From NCBI GenBank assembly GCA_016214145.1, contig JACRPA010000007.1:1-60230 (forward strand): 60,230 bases of DNA. The letters are read 5' to 3'. The number at the start of each line of letters is the position of its first letter. Position 1 is the stretch's first letter. The notes beneath the pieces are model-generated. The model was not told the DNA's origin and did not search any database. It was given only the letters and a program-made list of their open reading frames with translations. The translations under genes and the position numbers were made by a program. The stretch comes from Rhodocyclales bacterium (lineage in GTDB: Bacteria > Pseudomonadota > Gammaproteobacteria > Burkholderiales > Rhodocyclaceae). Positions 29,718 to 39,739 of this stretch are shown here, piece after piece.

Positions 29718-31934
29718 TTGTCAAACAAACCTAGCAAGGCTCGCAAGCGCGATCCGCACTATGAGCGCGAGGCCGGGAAATACGAGAATCCCCTGCCCAG
29801 CCGCGAGTACGTGCTGTCCACGCTGACCGAACGCGGCGTGCCGCTGACCTTCGAGGAACTGGCTACGCTGCTCGACGTGAGGGAGCAGGAATACGAGGCC
29901 TTCCTGCGGCGGCTGGGCGCCATGCAACGCGATGGCCAGATCATGCAGAACCGCCGCGGCGACTATCTCATTCCCGACAAGGCCGACCTCATCCGCGGCC
30001 GCGTCGAGGGCCATCCCGACGGCTACGGCTTTCTTGTACGCGACGAGGAAGGGCCGGATCTTTTCCTCGGCCCCAAGGAAATGGACAAGGCGCTGCATGG
30101 CGACCGCGTCATGGCGCGGATCGTCGGCATGGACCGCCGCGGCCGGCCCGAGGGCAAGATCGTCGAAGTGCTGGAGCGTGCCAACCATCGCGTCGTGGGC
30201 CGCGTGCACAACGAGCACGGCGTGCTGTTCGTGGTGGCCGAGAACCGGCGCATCAGCCAGGACATCATGCTCGCCCCCGGCGCCAGGCCCAAGGCCGTGG
30301 CGGGGCAGGTGGTGGTTGTCGAGATCATCGAACAGCCGTCTAAGCATTCCCAGCCGATCGGCAAGGTGGTCGAGGTGCTCGGCAATTATGCCGATCCCGG
30401 CATGGAAATCGAGATTGCCCTGAGGAAGCACGAGCTGCCCTTCGAGTTTTCCCGGGAAGGCCTGGCCGAGGCGAAGAAATTGCCGGACACAGTGCGCAAG
30501 AGCGACTGGAAATGGGAGGGCGGCATCCGCGAGGACATCCGCAGCCTGCCCCTGGTGACCATCGACGGCGAGACGGCGAGGGATTTCGACGACGCGGTCT
30601 ATTGCGAGCGTCAGGGCAAGGACGGCAAGGGCGGCTTCCGCCTGGTCGTCGCCATCGCCGATGTCAGCCATTACGTCCAGGCGGCGCGGGATCTCGACCG
30701 CGACGCCTGCGAGCGCGGCAACTCGGTGTATTTCCCGCGTCGCGTCATCCCGATGCTGCCGGAGAAGATCTCCAACGGCCTGTGCTCGCTCAATCCGCAG
30801 GTGGAGCGCCTGTGCATGGTCTGCGACATGGCCATCGCGGCCAACGGCGTCATCAAGCGCTACCGCTTCTACCCGGCGGTGATGTTTTCGCACGCACGTC
30901 TCACCTATAACGAGGTGGCAGGCGCCCTCTACGAAAACGACCCGGCGGCCACGGAAAAGATCGGGGCCCTGCTGCCCCACCTGCGCAGTCTCGAAGACCT
31001 TTACCGCGTGCTGGTGAAGGCGCGCTGGGCGCGCGGCGCCATCGACTTCGAGACGGTCGAGACCCAGATGATCTTCGACGAGCAGGGCAAGATCGCGCGC
31101 ATCATCCCGGTCAGCCGCAACGACGCCCATCGCATCATCGAGGAGTGCATGCTGGCCGCCAACGTCTGCGCCTCGGATTTCCTGCACGAGAACGAGCACG
31201 CCGCGCTCTATCGCATCCACGAGGGGCCGACGCCGGAGAAGCTGGAAAAGTTGCGCGAGTTCCTCAAGGAGTTCGGCCTGCAATTGTCGGGCGGCGACGA
31301 GCCCCATGCTAAGGATTACGCCAAACTGCTGGAAAAGGTGAAAGCCCGGCCGGACATGCAGCTCCTGCAGACCGTGATGCTGCGCTCCCTGCAGCAGGCG
31401 GTCTACAGTCCGGACAACGTCGGCCATTTCGGCCTCGCCTACGAGTCGTATACCCATTTCACCTCGCCCATCCGGCGCTATCCCGATCTCGTCATCCACC
31501 GCGCCATCAAGGCGGTGCTGCAGGGCGAAAAATACCGCCCCGGCAACTGGGAAGAGATCGGCATCCACTGCTCGCAGACCGAGCGGCGCGCCGACGAGGC
31601 GACGCGCGACGTCGAGTCCTGGCTGAAGTGCTACTACATGCGCGAACGCATCGGCGAGGAATTCGTAGGCAGCGTCTCGGCCGTCACATCCTTCGGCATC
31701 TTCGTCGCGCTGGATGACGTCTTCGTCGAGGGGCTGGTGCACATTTCCGAACTCGGCAGCGACTATTTCCACTACGACGATGCCAAGCACCAACTGGTCG
31801 GCGAGCGCGGCGGCAAGCGTTTCCGCCTGGCCGACCGTGTGCGCGTGCAACTGGTGCGGGTAGACATGGAAAGCAGCAAGATCGATTTCCGCCTGGCCGA
31901 GGAGGCGGGCGGCAAGGGCGGGCGACGTGGCTGA
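29718..31934 (+). CDS. rnr: Ribonuclease R
   Basis: 3'-5' exoribonuclease that degrades structured RNA. Order of domains: winged helix (residues 20-85), cold-shock domains (about 90-260), the RNB catalytic domain ([20 protein letters not shown] contains the metal-binding Asp residues), and a C-terminal S1 domain ([20 protein letters not shown]). The C-terminal Lys/Gly-rich tail is very short. The start is a TTG at 29718 with AAAGGAAAG upstream. The 738 residues are typical. It overlaps rlmB by 8 nt. Confidence 0.96.
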   Translation: MSNKPSKARKRDPHYEREAGKYENPLPSREYVLSTLTERGVPLTFEELATLLDVREQEYEAFLRRLGAMQRDGQIMQNRRGDYLIPDKADLIRGRVEGHPDGYGFLVRDEEGPDLFLGPKEMDKALHGDRVMARIVGMDRRGRPEGKIVEVLERANHRVVGRVHNEHGVLFVVAENRRISQDIMLAPGARPKAVAGQVVVVEIIEQPSKHSQPIGKVVEVLGNYADPGMEIEIALRKHELPFEFSREGLAEAKKLPDTVRKSDWKWEGGIREDIRSLPLVTIDGETARDFDDAVYCERQGKDGKGGFRLVVAIADVSHYVQAARDLDRDACERGNSVYFPRRVIPMLPEKISNGLCSLNPQVERLCMVCDMAIAANGVIKRYRFYPAVMFSHARLTYNEVAGALYENDPAATEKIGALLPHLRSLEDLYRVLVKARWARGAIDFETVETQMIFDEQGKIARIIPVSRNDAHRIIEECMLAANVCASDFLHENEHAALYRIHEGPTPEKLEKLREFLKEFGLQLSGGDEPHAKDYAKLLEKVKARPDMQLLQTVMLRSLQQAVYSPDNVGHFGLAYESYTHFTSPIRRYPDLVIHRAIKAVLQGEKYRPGNWEEIGIHCSQTERRADEATRDVESWLKCYYMRERIGEEFVGSVSAVTSFGIFVALDDVFVEGLVHISELGSDYFHYDDAKHQLVGERGGKRFRLADRVRVQLVRVDMESSKIDFRLAEEAGGKGGRRG

Positions 31935-32688
31935 CACCCGCTTCATCCACGGCTTTCACGCCATCAACGCCCGCCTGCGGCAGAGCGCCGGCAGCGTTGA
32001 GGAAATCTACATTGCCGCCGGCAGACAGGATGGCCGCACGCGGGATCTCGTCAAGCTGGCCGAGGCGCAGGGCGTGCGCGTCATCGCCACCGAACCGGCG
32101 CGCCTCGACGGCATGGCCGGCAGCCACGGCAAGGAGGGCATGGCGGCCCGCCACCAGGGCGTGGTGGCGCGCATATCCGCCGCGCAGCGCCACGTCACGC
32201 TGGATGACGTGCTCGACACCCTCGCCGGGCCGGCCCTCCTGCTGGTGCTCGACGGCGTGCAGGACCCGCACAACCTCGGCGCCTGCCTGCGCGTCGCCGA
32301 CGCCGCCGGCGCGCATGCCGTGATCGCGCCCAAGGACAGGGCAGTCGGGCTCAACGCCACGGCCATCAAGGTGGCCTGCGGCGCCGCCGACACCGTTCCC
32401 TACGTCACCGTGACCAACCTGGCGCGCGCCCTGCGCGAGATGCAGGAGCGCGGCATCCGGACGATCGGCGCCGACGCCGAGGCCGACAAGGACATCTACG
32501 GCGTCGACCTCAAGGAGCCGCTGGCGCTGGTGCTGGGCGCCGAAGGCGGCGGCCTGCGCCGACTGACGCGGGAAACCTGCGATGCGCTGGTGAAAATCCC
32601 TCTGCACGGCAGCGTGGAAAGCCTCAACGTTTCCGTCGCCAGCGGCATTTGCCTGTTTGAAGCCCGACGCCAAAGAAGCCTGGCGTAA
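31927..32688 (+). CDS. rlmB: 23S rRNA (guanosine-2'-O)-methyltransferase RlmB
   Basis: SpoU/TrmH-type knotted methyltransferase that modifies G2251 of 23S rRNA. The N-terminal substrate-binding domain is followed by the SPOUT motifs [36 protein letters not shown] and [20 protein letters not shown]. Start is GTG at 31927, within rnr. It lies in its common position after rnr. Confidence 0.96.
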   Translation: MADTRFIHGFHAINARLRQSAGSVEEIYIAAGRQDGRTRDLVKLAEAQGVRVIATEPARLDGMAGSHGKEGMAARHQGVVARISAAQRHVTLDDVLDTLAGPALLLVLDGVQDPHNLGACLRVADAAGAHAVIAPKDRAVGLNATAIKVACGAADTVPYVTVTNLARALREMQERGIRTIGADAEADKDIYGVDLKEPLALVLGAEGGGLRRLTRETCDALVKIPLHGSVESLNVSVASGICLFEARRQRSLA

Positions 32689-32729
32689 GGAGCGGGGTGC
32701 AGCCGGAGGGGTTTGTTGGCGACAAGCGC

Positions 32730-32758
32730 TTGATTTTCCGTGCTTGTGCAGTTAAAAT
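32730..32758 (+). promoter_or_regulatory. Predicted sigma-70 promoter of the rpsF operon
   Basis: TTGATT (32730-32735) and TAAAAT (32753-32758) are separated by 17 bases, close to consensus. They lie 66 nt before the rpsF start, after the end of rlmB. Confidence 0.7.
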
Positions 32759-32824
32759 ACTCGGCTCTCAAAACCTTGCCCCACCGCACGCATGGCGGGG
32801 GGTATTAACCCAGAAGGAGACTGC

Positions 32825-33220
32825 ATGCGACATTACGAAATCGTTTTCATCGTCCACCCGGACCAGAGCGAGCAGGTGCCCGCAATGATCGAGCGCTACA
32901 AGGGGCTCGTCACCGGTCGCGCCGGCCAGATCCACCGCCTCGAGGACTGGGGCCGCCGTCAGCTGGCCTATCCGATCCAGAAGGTGCACAAGGCGCACTA
33001 CGTGCTCATGAACATCGAGTGTGACGCCGAGACCCTCGCCGAGCTGGAGCACGCCTTCAAGTTCAACGACGCCGTGCTGCGCCACCTCACCGTCAAGATG
33101 CGCCAAGCCGTGACGACGCCCTCCCCGATGATGAAGGAGGAGAAGGCCAAGTCGCTGACGCCGGCCGCCGAGGGCGCCAGGGTGGAAGAGACGAAGCCCG
33201 CCGAGCAACCCGCAGCCTGA
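32825..33220 (+). CDS. rpsF: 30S ribosomal protein S6
   Basis: S6 binds the central domain of 16S rRNA together with S18. The 131 residues begin [19 protein letters not shown], with the conserved [20 protein letters not shown] and a charged Ala-rich tail. The ATG at 32825 has the ribosome-binding site AGAAGGAG. It leads the rpsF-priB-rpsR-rplI operon. Confidence 0.98.
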   Translation: MRHYEIVFIVHPDQSEQVPAMIERYKGLVTGRAGQIHRLEDWGRRQLAYPIQKVHKAHYVLMNIECDAETLAELEHAFKFNDAVLRHLTVKMRQAVTTPSPMMKEEKAKSLTPAAEGARVEETKPAEQPAA

Positions 33221-33221
33221 T

Positions 33222-33545
33222 GTGAAGGAGCCGCAGAACCAGCTGACGATCACCGGGAGCATCATCGAACTGGCGCAACTGCGCCATACCCCGGCGGGCG
33301 TGCCGGTGCTGAATTTCAGGATTGCCCACGCCTCGGAACAGATCGAAGCCGGACTGCCGCGCAAGGTCGAATGCGAGTTGCAGGCCGTGGCGCTGGGACA
33401 GACAGCGCTGTTGCTGAGGGGAGCCAAGCCGGGTGACGGCGTCAGGTTGAGCGGATTCCTCGCGGCGAAAAGCACCCAGTCGATGCAGCCGGTGCTGCAT
33501 GTGGAACGAATCGAATTTTTGGAAGGAATGAATCATGGCGTTTAA
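33222..33545 (+). CDS. priB: Primosomal replication protein PriB
   Basis: Single OB-fold protein that helps PriA restart stalled replication forks. The 107 residues include [21 protein letters not shown] and [13 protein letters not shown], typical of betaproteobacterial PriB. The start is GTG at 33222, one base after the rpsF stop. It overlaps rpsR by 11 nt. The location between rpsF and rpsR is diagnostic. Confidence 0.94.
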   Translation: MKEPQNQLTITGSIIELAQLRHTPAGVPVLNFRIAHASEQIEAGLPRKVECELQAVALGQTALLLRGAKPGDGVRLSGFLAAKSTQSMQPVLHVERIEFLEGMNHGV

Positions 33546-33816
33546 ACCGAGAAATGCGAAGGACGCGAAGAAGCGCAAGGACGACAAGGGCTCGCGCGGC
33601 ATGTTCAAGCGGCGCAAGTTCTGCCGCTTCACCGCCGAGAAGATTGCGGAAATCGACTACAAGGACGTCGAGATCCTGAAGGACTTCATCACCGAGAACG
33701 GCAAGATCATGCCGGCGCGCATCACCGGGACCAAGACCGGCTACCAGCGCCAGCTGTCTACCGCCATCAAGCGCGCGCGCTATCTGGCGCTGATGCCCTA
33801 CACCGACCTGCACTGA
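33535..33816 (+). CDS. rpsR: 30S ribosomal protein S18
   Basis: Partner of S6 in the small subunit platform. The 93 residues contain [19 protein letters not shown] and the C-terminal [20 protein letters not shown]. The N-terminal extension of about 20 basic residues is common in betaproteobacteria. It follows priB by overlap. Confidence 0.97.
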   Translation: MAFKPRNAKDAKKRKDDKGSRGMFKRRKFCRFTAEKIAEIDYKDVEILKDFITENGKIMPARITGTKTGYQRQLSTAIKRARYLALMPYTDLH

Positions 33817-33830
33817 GAGAGGACACGACC

Positions 33831-34280
33831 ATGCAAGTGATTCTGATGGAAAAGGTGGTCAACCTCGGCAGCCTGGGCGACGTCGTCAAGGTGCGCGACG
33901 GTTATGCGCGCAACTTCCTCATCCCGCAGGGCAAGGCCAAGCGGGTCACGCCGGAAAACCTCGCCGAGTTCGAGAAGCGCCGCGCCGAGCTGGAGAGCCA
34001 GCAGGCCGAGAAGCTGTCCGCCGCGCAGGAAAAGGCCGCCAAGCTGGAAGGCATGATGGTGCAGATCACCCGCAAGGCCGGTGTGGACGGCCGCCTGTTC
34101 GGCTCCGTCACCAACTTCGACATCGCAGAGGCGCTGAAGGCGCAGGGCCTCGATGTGGAGAAGGCCGACATCCGCATGCCGCAGGGCCCGCTCAAGATGA
34201 TCGGCGACGCCCAGGTGCAGATTGCCCTGCACAGCGATGTGCTGGTCAACATCACCGTATCGGTGCTGGGCGAGCACTAA
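33831..34280 (+). CDS. rplI: 50S ribosomal protein L9
   Basis: L9 binds 23S rRNA near L1 and affects reading-frame fidelity. The 149-residue protein has the N-terminal domain with [20 protein letters not shown], a long connecting helix and the C-terminal domain ([15 protein letters not shown]). It ends the ribosomal operon, and a terminator follows at 34306. Confidence 0.98.
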   Translation: MQVILMEKVVNLGSLGDVVKVRDGYARNFLIPQGKAKRVTPENLAEFEKRRAELESQQAEKLSAAQEKAAKLEGMMVQITRKAGVDGRLFGSVTNFDIAEALKAQGLDVEKADIRMPQGPLKMIGDAQVQIALHSDVLVNITVSVLGEH

Positions 34281-34305
34281 GACGAGAAAGCATTCCGCAC
34301 CATGG

Positions 34306-34334
34306 AAAAGGGCCGCTGAAAAGCGGCCCTTTTT
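34306..34334 (+). terminator. rplI operon terminator
   Basis: AAAAGGGCCGCT pairs perfectly with AGCGGCCCTTTT around a GAAA tetraloop, followed by T residues. It lies 25 nt after rplI. Confidence 0.95.
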
Positions 34335-34361
34335 CGTTGACCCGTCCGGGCCAGGGAATCC

Positions 34362-34451
34362 TGGCGGAGAGAGAGGGATTCGAACCCTCGATACGTTTTA
34401 CCGTATACACACTTTCCAGGCGTGCGCCTTCGACCACTCGGCCATCTCTCC
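34362..34451 (-). tRNA. tRNA-Ser (anticodon GGA)
   Basis: On the minus strand this is a class II tRNA. The acceptor GGAGAGA pairs with TCTCTCC, followed by discriminator G and encoded CCA. The anticodon stem CACGC/GTGTG has the loop CTGGAAA (anticodon GGA). It has a long variable arm and the T arm GGTTCGAATCC. Confidence 0.95.
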
Positions 34452-34489
34452 GGAAGGCGCGCATTCTAGCAGAAGTGCACTCGCAGCGC

Positions 34490-36085
34490 TCAGGCTCCTC
34501 TCAGGCGCCGATAGAGGGTGCTGCGGCTGATGCCGAGGCGGCGCGCGGCGGCGGAAACATTGCCGTCCGCCGCATCGAGGGCCGCTTCGATGGCCTGGCG
34601 CGTGATGCTGTCGAGGTCGGCGCTGCTTGCGTCGCTGCTTTGCGTGCGGCCCGGCAGGGCAATAATCCGGCCGGACAGCCGGTAGGCGAGGTCGTCGCGG
34701 AAAGCCTGGCGCGCGACGTGCTTTTTGATCTTGCCGCGGCTGCTGGCGATCAGGGCGAAGGGGAGATCCCGTCCTTGCGGCAGCAATGCCGCCTGCAGGG
34801 CCGAGACAAGCCGCGCCTGCCGCGCGGGATCAAGTTCGTGCACATTGCCCAGAAACACCATTTCCGGCACCTGCTGGCCATTTCGCGGCGTACGTCGCAT
34901 CAGGCTGGCGAGGAATTGTTCGTAGTGGCTGGCTGGGAGATGCGCGCAATCGAGTTCAAGCCACACGGCATCGCGGGCGATGTGTTGCCGCAGGCATTCC
35001 GCGAGGGATGAGCCGGCGGTGTCATCCTCATACTCGATCAACAGGGGGATGCCACCCGACACCGCCAGCCGGGCCGCGGCGATCAGCGCGTCGGTACGCG
35101 GTTCGGCGCCTGCGCGGGCTTCGTCCGCCGGCGCTGCGGCGGGCACAGCGCCGGATTTCCGCGGTGCCGCATTGATGCGCACGAAGACGCGGATGCCGTT
35201 GTGCAGCAGCAGGGGGCAGGGCGCGGGTGCGGCGCGCGCCGCGAGGTCGTGCGCCGCGGGAAGCGGCAGGCCGAACAGGTCTTCAAAACAACGATTGCTC
35301 AGTGCGCCCTCCGCAAGGCCGAACTGGAAAGCGCCGCTCTGATTCACCGAGAGCAGGTCGCCGTCTTCGCTGAAGGCGGCGAGGCCCTCGCACAGCGTGC
35401 CGAGGAACTCCGGCCGGGCATGCAGCCTGACCACGAAGGCATCCTGAAAGGCATGGTAGAAAAGATGGTTTTCGATCATCTTCACCGACATGTTGGCGAG
35501 CGCCAGCGTGTGCGGGCTGAAGCGGCGGTGATCGCCGGTCACGTCAAGTACGCCGACGATCCGGCCGTAGGGGTCGTGCAACGGGGCGGCGGAGCAGGTC
35601 AGAAAATGGTTGGCCGAGAGGAAATGCTGCGCGGCATGGACGACAACCGGGGCCCTTTCCGTCAGAGCCGTTCCGATGGCATTGGTTCCGCGCAAGGATT
35701 CCGACCATTCGACGCCTGGTGACAGGGCGACACGCTGGGCCTTGACCAGGAAGTCGTCGTCGCCGAGGGAGTGGAGGATGTAGCCGCCGGCATCTGACAG
35801 CACCACCATGCTTTGGGTATTGGCGATCTGCTCGTAGAGGGTCTCCATGATGGGCAGCGCGTGGTCAACCAATGTCATGTTGCGGTGCCGCATGAGATCC
35901 AGCGCGTCTCTGCGCCCCGGATCGAACTCCGGCCTGAGGTCGAGGCGCGGGCCGGTTTCGAGACAGCGGCGCCAGGACGACTCTATGAGGTTCGGCAGCA
36001 ATCCTGCGGGAGGACGGCCGGTACGGCGCATCAGGTCATGTGCCCTTAGTGCATTGCGTTCCGCATCGGTCGTCTGATCCAGCAT
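34490..36085 (-). CDS. GAF/Fis-type regulator of the aor cluster with degenerate AAA+ region
   Basis: A 531-residue regulator of the AcoR shape, divergent from the aor genes. An N-terminal region ([11 protein letters not shown]) and GAF-like domain (about 70-210, with [13 protein letters not shown] and [19 protein letters not shown]) are typical. The C-terminus is a Fis-type helix-turn-helix ([20 protein letters not shown]). Between them, where AcoR has a sigma-54 AAA+ domain, only a remnant-like stretch is seen (residues about 340-475). It has no Walker A glycine loop and no GAFTGA motif. It is therefore unlikely to activate sigma-54 RNA polymerase. The start at 36085 has AGGAGG upstream. 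A near-perfect palindrome at 36144-36162 is the likely operator. Confidence 0.85.
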   Translation of the reverse strand: MLDQTTDAERNALRAHDLMRRTGRPPAGLLPNLIESSWRRCLETGPRLDLRPEFDPGRRDALDLMRHRNMTLVDHALPIMETLYEQIANTQSMVVLSDAGGYILHSLGDDDFLVKAQRVALSPGVEWSESLRGTNAIGTALTERAPVVVHAAQHFLSANHFLTCSAAPLHDPYGRIVGVLDVTGDHRRFSPHTLALANMSVKMIENHLFYHAFQDAFVVRLHARPEFLGTLCEGLAAFSEDGDLLSVNQSGAFQFGLAEGALSNRCFEDLFGLPLPAAHDLAARAAPAPCPLLLHNGIRVFVRINAAPRKSGAVPAAAPADEARAGAEPRTDALIAAARLAVSGGIPLLIEYEDDTAGSSLAECLRQHIARDAVWLELDCAHLPASHYEQFLASLMRRTPRNGQQVPEMVFLGNVHELDPARQARLVSALQAALLPQGRDLPFALIASSRGKIKKHVARQAFRDDLAYRLSGRIIALPGRTQSSDASSADLDSITRQAIEAALDAADGNVSAAARRLGISRSTLYRRLRGA

Positions 36086-36143
36086 TCCGGCCTCCTTTGT
36101 GCTAAAAATACTGTATCCGTCCGCATGCGGCAAGCGGCCCGGA

Positions 36144-36162
36144 CTGTCTCATTCTGAAACAG
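36144..36162. promoter_or_regulatory. Palindromic operator between regulator and aor genes
   Basis: CTGTCTCATTCTGAAACAG is a 19-base imperfect palindrome with one mismatch between the arms CTGTCTCA and TGAAACAG. It lies 58 nt from the regulator start and 125 nt from aorA. Fis-type HTH regulators bind palindromes of this size. I see no GG-N10-GC sigma-54 promoter in the interval. Confidence 0.5.
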
Positions 36163-36287
36163 TTTATGTTTGCCCGGAAGCTATGCCATGATGGGTGTGC
36201 GCATAGTGATCGTCCGCTCTTGCGCCGCGACATTTCCGACGGACGGCGAATACCAATAAAACGCATCAATAACACCGAGGAGGCGTC

Positions 36288-36821
36288 ATGCAGAAGTCGT
36301 TGCACATTGATCCCAACAAGTGCACCGGTTGTCTCCAGTGCGAGATGGCCTGTTCCTACGAGAACTACGGTGCCTTCAACATCTCCAAATCGCGCATCAA
36401 GGTCTTCAATTTCGAAAGCGCCGGGCGCAAGGTGCCCTACACCTGCACCCAGTGCGCCGAGGCCTGGTGCCTGCATGCCTGTCCGGTGGATGCTATCCGC
36501 ATCGATGCCGCCACCGGGGCCAAGGTGGTGCACGAGAACGTTTGCGTCGGCTGCAAGGTATGCACCATCGCCTGCCCCTTCGGCACGATCAACTATGTTG
36601 CCGCCCGAGAACAAGATGATCATGACCACCGGGCCGCTCACCGGCACCATGGCCTCCACCGGCGGGCGCTATTCCGTCGTCACCAAGGGGCCGCTCACCG
36701 GCGCCATCGCCTGCTCCAATTCGGGCGGCTACTTCGGCGCCGAGCTGAAGATGGCCGGCTGGGACATGATCATCTTCGAGGGCAAGTCGCCGAAGCCGGT
36801 CTATCTCTGGCTGGAGAATGA
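36288..36821 (+). pseudogene. aorA: Truncated aldehyde oxidoreductase ferredoxin subunit AorA
   Basis: AorA is the electron-transfer subunit of the tungsten aldehyde oxidoreductase of Aromatoleum-type bacteria and normally carries four [4Fe-4S] clusters. The first 100 or so codons are clear: CTGCLQCEMAC, then CTQCAEAWCLHACP, then CVGCKVCTIACPFGTINY. The fourth cysteine group expected next is missing. After about 36594 the DNA continues directly with aorB sequence in a different frame, so residues beyond 102 of the open frame (Arg/His-rich) are out-of-frame aorB. This looks like a deletion joining the two genes, or an assembly error. The ribosome-binding site GGAGG and the ATG at 36288 are good. 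Confidence 0.82.
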
Positions 36822-38292
36822 CAAGGCCGAGCTGCGCGATGCCAGCCATCTCTGGGGCACCACCACCTGGCACACCGAGGAGACCATCAAACAAGCGCAT
36901 CAGGACCCGCAAATCCGCGTCGCCTCGATCGGGCGGGCGGGCGAGAACCAGGTGCTCTTCGCCTGCGTGGTGAACGACCTGCACCGCGCCGCCGGCCGCT
37001 CCGGCGTTGGCGCCGTGATGGGCTCGAAGAACCTCAAGGCGGTGGCTGTCCGTGGCACCGTCGGCGTTGGCAACGTGCGCGACTTCAAGGCCTTCCTCAA
37101 GGCGACCACCGCGGCCAAGAAGGTGCTGGCCGACAACGCCGTCACCGGCCAGGGCCTGCCCAAGTTCGGCACCCAGGTGCTGATGAACGTCATCAACGAG
37201 GTCGGCGCGCTGCCGACGCGCAACGCCCAGGACGTGCAGTTCGAGGGCGCGCGCAACATCTCCGCCGAGGCCATGCACGAAAAGCGGCCGACCGACGGCA
37301 AGGCCAACCTGATCACCAATTCGGCCTGTTTCGGCTGCACCATTGCCTGCGGCCGCGTCTCCCAGGTGGACAAGAACCACTGGAGCGTAGTGAACAGTCC
37401 CAAGTACTGGGGCGCCACCGGTGGCCTCGAGTACGAGAATGCCTGGTCGCTCGGCGCCGCCAACGACGTGGATGACCTCGACGCTCTGACCGTGGCCAAC
37501 ATGATCTGCAACGAGGACGGCATGGATCCGATCACCTTCGGCGCCACCGTCGGCGCGATCATGGAGATGTACAAGATGGGCGTGCTGAAGAAGGAGCAGA
37601 TCGGCATCGAATCGCCGTTCGGTTCCGCCCAGGCCCTGCTCGAAATGGCCCGCATGACGGCGGAAGGCCGTGGTTTCGGCAAGGAGATCGCCCTCGGCTC
37701 GGCGCGGCTGACGAAGAAATACGGCCATCCGGAACTGTCCATGACGGTCAAGGGGCAGGAGTTCCCGGCCTACGATCCGCGCGGCATCCAGGGCATGGGC
37801 CTGACCTACGCCACCTCCAACCGCGGCGCCTGCCACCTGCGCAGCTATACCGTGGCCTCGGAGATCCTCGGCGTGCCGGTGAAGACCGACCCGCTGGCCA
37901 CCGACGGCAAGGCCGACCTGGTCAAGGCCTTCCAGGACGCGACGGCGGCCTTCGACTCCTCCGGCACCTGCATCTTCACCACGTTCGCGTGGACGCTGGG
38001 GGATCTGGCGCCGCAGCTCGACGCCGCCTGCGAGGGCGGCTGGACGCTGGAGCGCCTGGCCGAGGTGGGGGAGCGCATCTGGAACATGGAGCGCCAGTAC
38101 AACCTCGCCGCTGGCCTGACGGCGAAGGACGACGACCTGCCCAAGCGCCTCAAGACCGAGCCGGCCAAGACCGGCCCGGCCAAGGGCCTGGTCTCCGGCA
38201 TCGACAAGATGCTGCCGGAGTACTACAAGGTGCGCGGCTGGACGACGGAAGGCGTGCCGACCAAGGACACGACGAAGCGACTGGGGCTGTAA
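36595..38292 (+). pseudogene. aorB: Tungsten aldehyde:ferredoxin oxidoreductase large subunit AorB, N-terminus missing
   Basis: Catalytic W-pterin subunit that oxidises aldehydes to acids. The family match begins at LPPENKMIMTTGPLTGT and runs unbroken to the stop: GGRYSVVTKGPLTGAIACSN, then RAAGRSGVGAVMGSKNLKAV, then the [4Fe-4S] ligands in NSACFGCTIACGR with the distal Cys in SGTCIFTTF. About 50 residues of the usual N-terminal beta domain are absent. The coding frame upstream of 36595 is only the shadow of aorA. An in-frame ATG exists at 36595 but has no ribosome-binding site. The rest shows no decay, so the break is recent or artificial. Confidence 0.85.
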
Positions 38293-38306
38293 TCTCTCCT
38301 CCACAC

Positions 38307-38345
38307 CGCCAAGGCACCGGCCCCCCCCGGCGCCTTGGCGTTTTT
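38307..38345 (+). terminator. Terminator-like hairpin after aorB
   Basis: CGCCAAGGC pairs with GCCTTGGCG around a C/G-rich loop, followed by TTTTTG. It lies between aorB and the FAD subunit gene, so it may attenuate rather than end the operon. Confidence 0.75.
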
Positions 38346-38365
38346 GTCTGAGGTATAAATATGTA

Positions 38366-38430
38366 CCCCCACGCTCACTTACGTTCGCTGCCCCCCGTGG
38401 GGGCGCATGCCTTCTTCGGGGCGGCCCTTC
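38366..38430. repeat. Intergenic palindromic repeat before aorC
   Basis: CCCCCACG (38366) and CGTGGGGG (38396) flank ACGTTCGCTG, and CTTCGGGGCGGCCC follows. This resembles a dispersed palindromic repeat family known from many betaproteobacterial genomes. It lies in the space between aorB and aorC. Confidence 0.6.
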
Positions 38431-38443
38431 AGGAGGCTTAATC

Positions 38444-39721
38444 ATGAAACACGTCATCATCGGTAACGGTCCCGCCGGCGTGATCGCCGCGGAGACGCTG
38501 CGCAAGGCGGACCCGAAGGCGGACATCGCTCTCGTCGGCGACGAGCCCGAGCCGCCGTATTCGCGCATGGCGATTCCCTATTTCCTCATGGGCAACATCG
38601 GCGAGGACGGCACGCACCTGCGCAAGGAGAAGGGCCATTTCGACGCGCTCGGCATCAAGCTGGTGGGCGGCCGCGCCGCCGGCATCGACGCCAAGGCGCG
38701 CAAGGTCAAGCTGGCCGACGGCAAGAGCCTCGATTTCGACCGCCTGCTCATCGCCACCGGCTCGCATCCGATCAGGCCGCCGATCGCCGGCATGGATGCG
38801 CCCAACGTGCACACCTGCTGGACGCTGGAAGACGCCCGCGCCATCGTCAAGCTGGCGAAATCCGGCTCGCGCGTGCTGCAGATCGGCGCCGGCTTCATCG
38901 GCTGCATCATCATGGAGGCGCTCGCCGCGCGCGGCACGCAGCTCACCGTCGTCGAGATGGGCGACCGCATGGTGCCGCGCATGATGACCGGGAAGGCCGG
39001 CGGCATGATCCGCCAGTGGTGCGAGAAGCAGGGCGTGCGTGTGCATACCGGCGCCAAGGTCGAATCCCTGCGCGCCGGCAGCAAGGCGGGCGAAATCGTC
39101 GCCAAACTGAGCAACGGCCAGGAAGTCGCGGCCGATCTCGTCATCTGCGCCGCCGGCGTCGCGCCCAACATCGATTTCCTCAAGGGCAGCGGCATCGCCG
39201 CCGAGCGCGGCATCCTGGTCGACGCCGCCATGCAGACCAGCGTGCCGGGCATCTACGCCGCGGGCGACGTCACCGAGGCGGCCGACTTCATCAGCGGCAA
39301 GCGCACCCTGAACGCCATCCAGCCGAACGCCGCCGACCAGGCGCGCATCGCGGCGATCAACATGGCGGGCGGCCAGGCGAGCCTGCCGGGCAGCCTCGCC
39401 ATCAACGTGCTCGACACGCTCGGGCTGATCTCGGCCTCCTTCGGCCAGTGGTGGGGCGAGGCGGGCGGCGAATCGGTCGAACTGGTCGATGAGAAAGGCT
39501 ACAAGTACCTCAGCCTGCAGTTCAAGGACGATGTGCTGATCGGCGCCACCAGCATCGGCCTGACCGATCACGTCGGCGTGCTGCGGGGACTGACTATGGG
39601 CCGGGTGCGCCTGGGCGAGTGGAAGGAGCGCCTGCTCGCCGATCCGTCGCAGATCATGCAAGCCTATCTCGCCTGCGCGCAGGGCGGCGAGACGCGCTAC
39701 CTGGGGACGCGGCCGATTTAA
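38444..39721 (+). CDS. aorC: Aldehyde oxidoreductase FAD subunit AorC
   Basis: FAD/NAD(P)-binding oxidoreductase of 425 residues that passes electrons from the AOR ferredoxin subunit to NAD or another acceptor. The FAD-binding GNGPAGVIAAETLRK lies at the N-terminus. The second nucleotide-binding motif is LQIGAGFIGCIIMEALAARG, and the FAD-closing motif is GIYAAGDVTEA. It lacks the redox-active CxxxxC of dithiol reductases, as expected for this group. A ribosome-binding site (AGGAGG) precedes the ATG. It is intact, unlike aorA and aorB. Confidence 0.88.
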   Translation: MKHVIIGNGPAGVIAAETLRKADPKADIALVGDEPEPPYSRMAIPYFLMGNIGEDGTHLRKEKGHFDALGIKLVGGRAAGIDAKARKVKLADGKSLDFDRLLIATGSHPIRPPIAGMDAPNVHTCWTLEDARAIVKLAKSGSRVLQIGAGFIGCIIMEALAARGTQLTVVEMGDRMVPRMMTGKAGGMIRQWCEKQGVRVHTGAKVESLRAGSKAGEIVAKLSNGQEVAADLVICAAGVAPNIDFLKGSGIAAERGILVDAAMQTSVPGIYAAGDVTEAADFISGKRTLNAIQPNAADQARIAAINMAGGQASLPGSLAINVLDTLGLISASFGQWWGEAGGESVELVDEKGYKYLSLQFKDDVLIGATSIGLTDHVGVLRGLTMGRVRLGEWKERLLADPSQIMQAYLACAQGGETRYLGTRPI

Positions 39722-39739
39722 GGGTCTGGAGATCACCCG

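Noticed and set aside
29721..31946. 741-codon open frame antisense to rnr
   Set aside because: It is the mirror of rnr in a GC-rich genome; its composition (His, Leu, Val, Gly, Asp-rich, no domain) is that of a shadow frame.
36163..36287. Sigma-54 promoter for aorA
   Set aside because: No GG and GC pair at the required 10-base spacing with a TGGCAC-like context was found.
36166..36594. Upstream part of the long aorB open frame as the true AorB N-terminus
   Set aside because: The frame over this stretch is the out-of-frame image of the AorA cysteine motifs, not an AOR beta domain.
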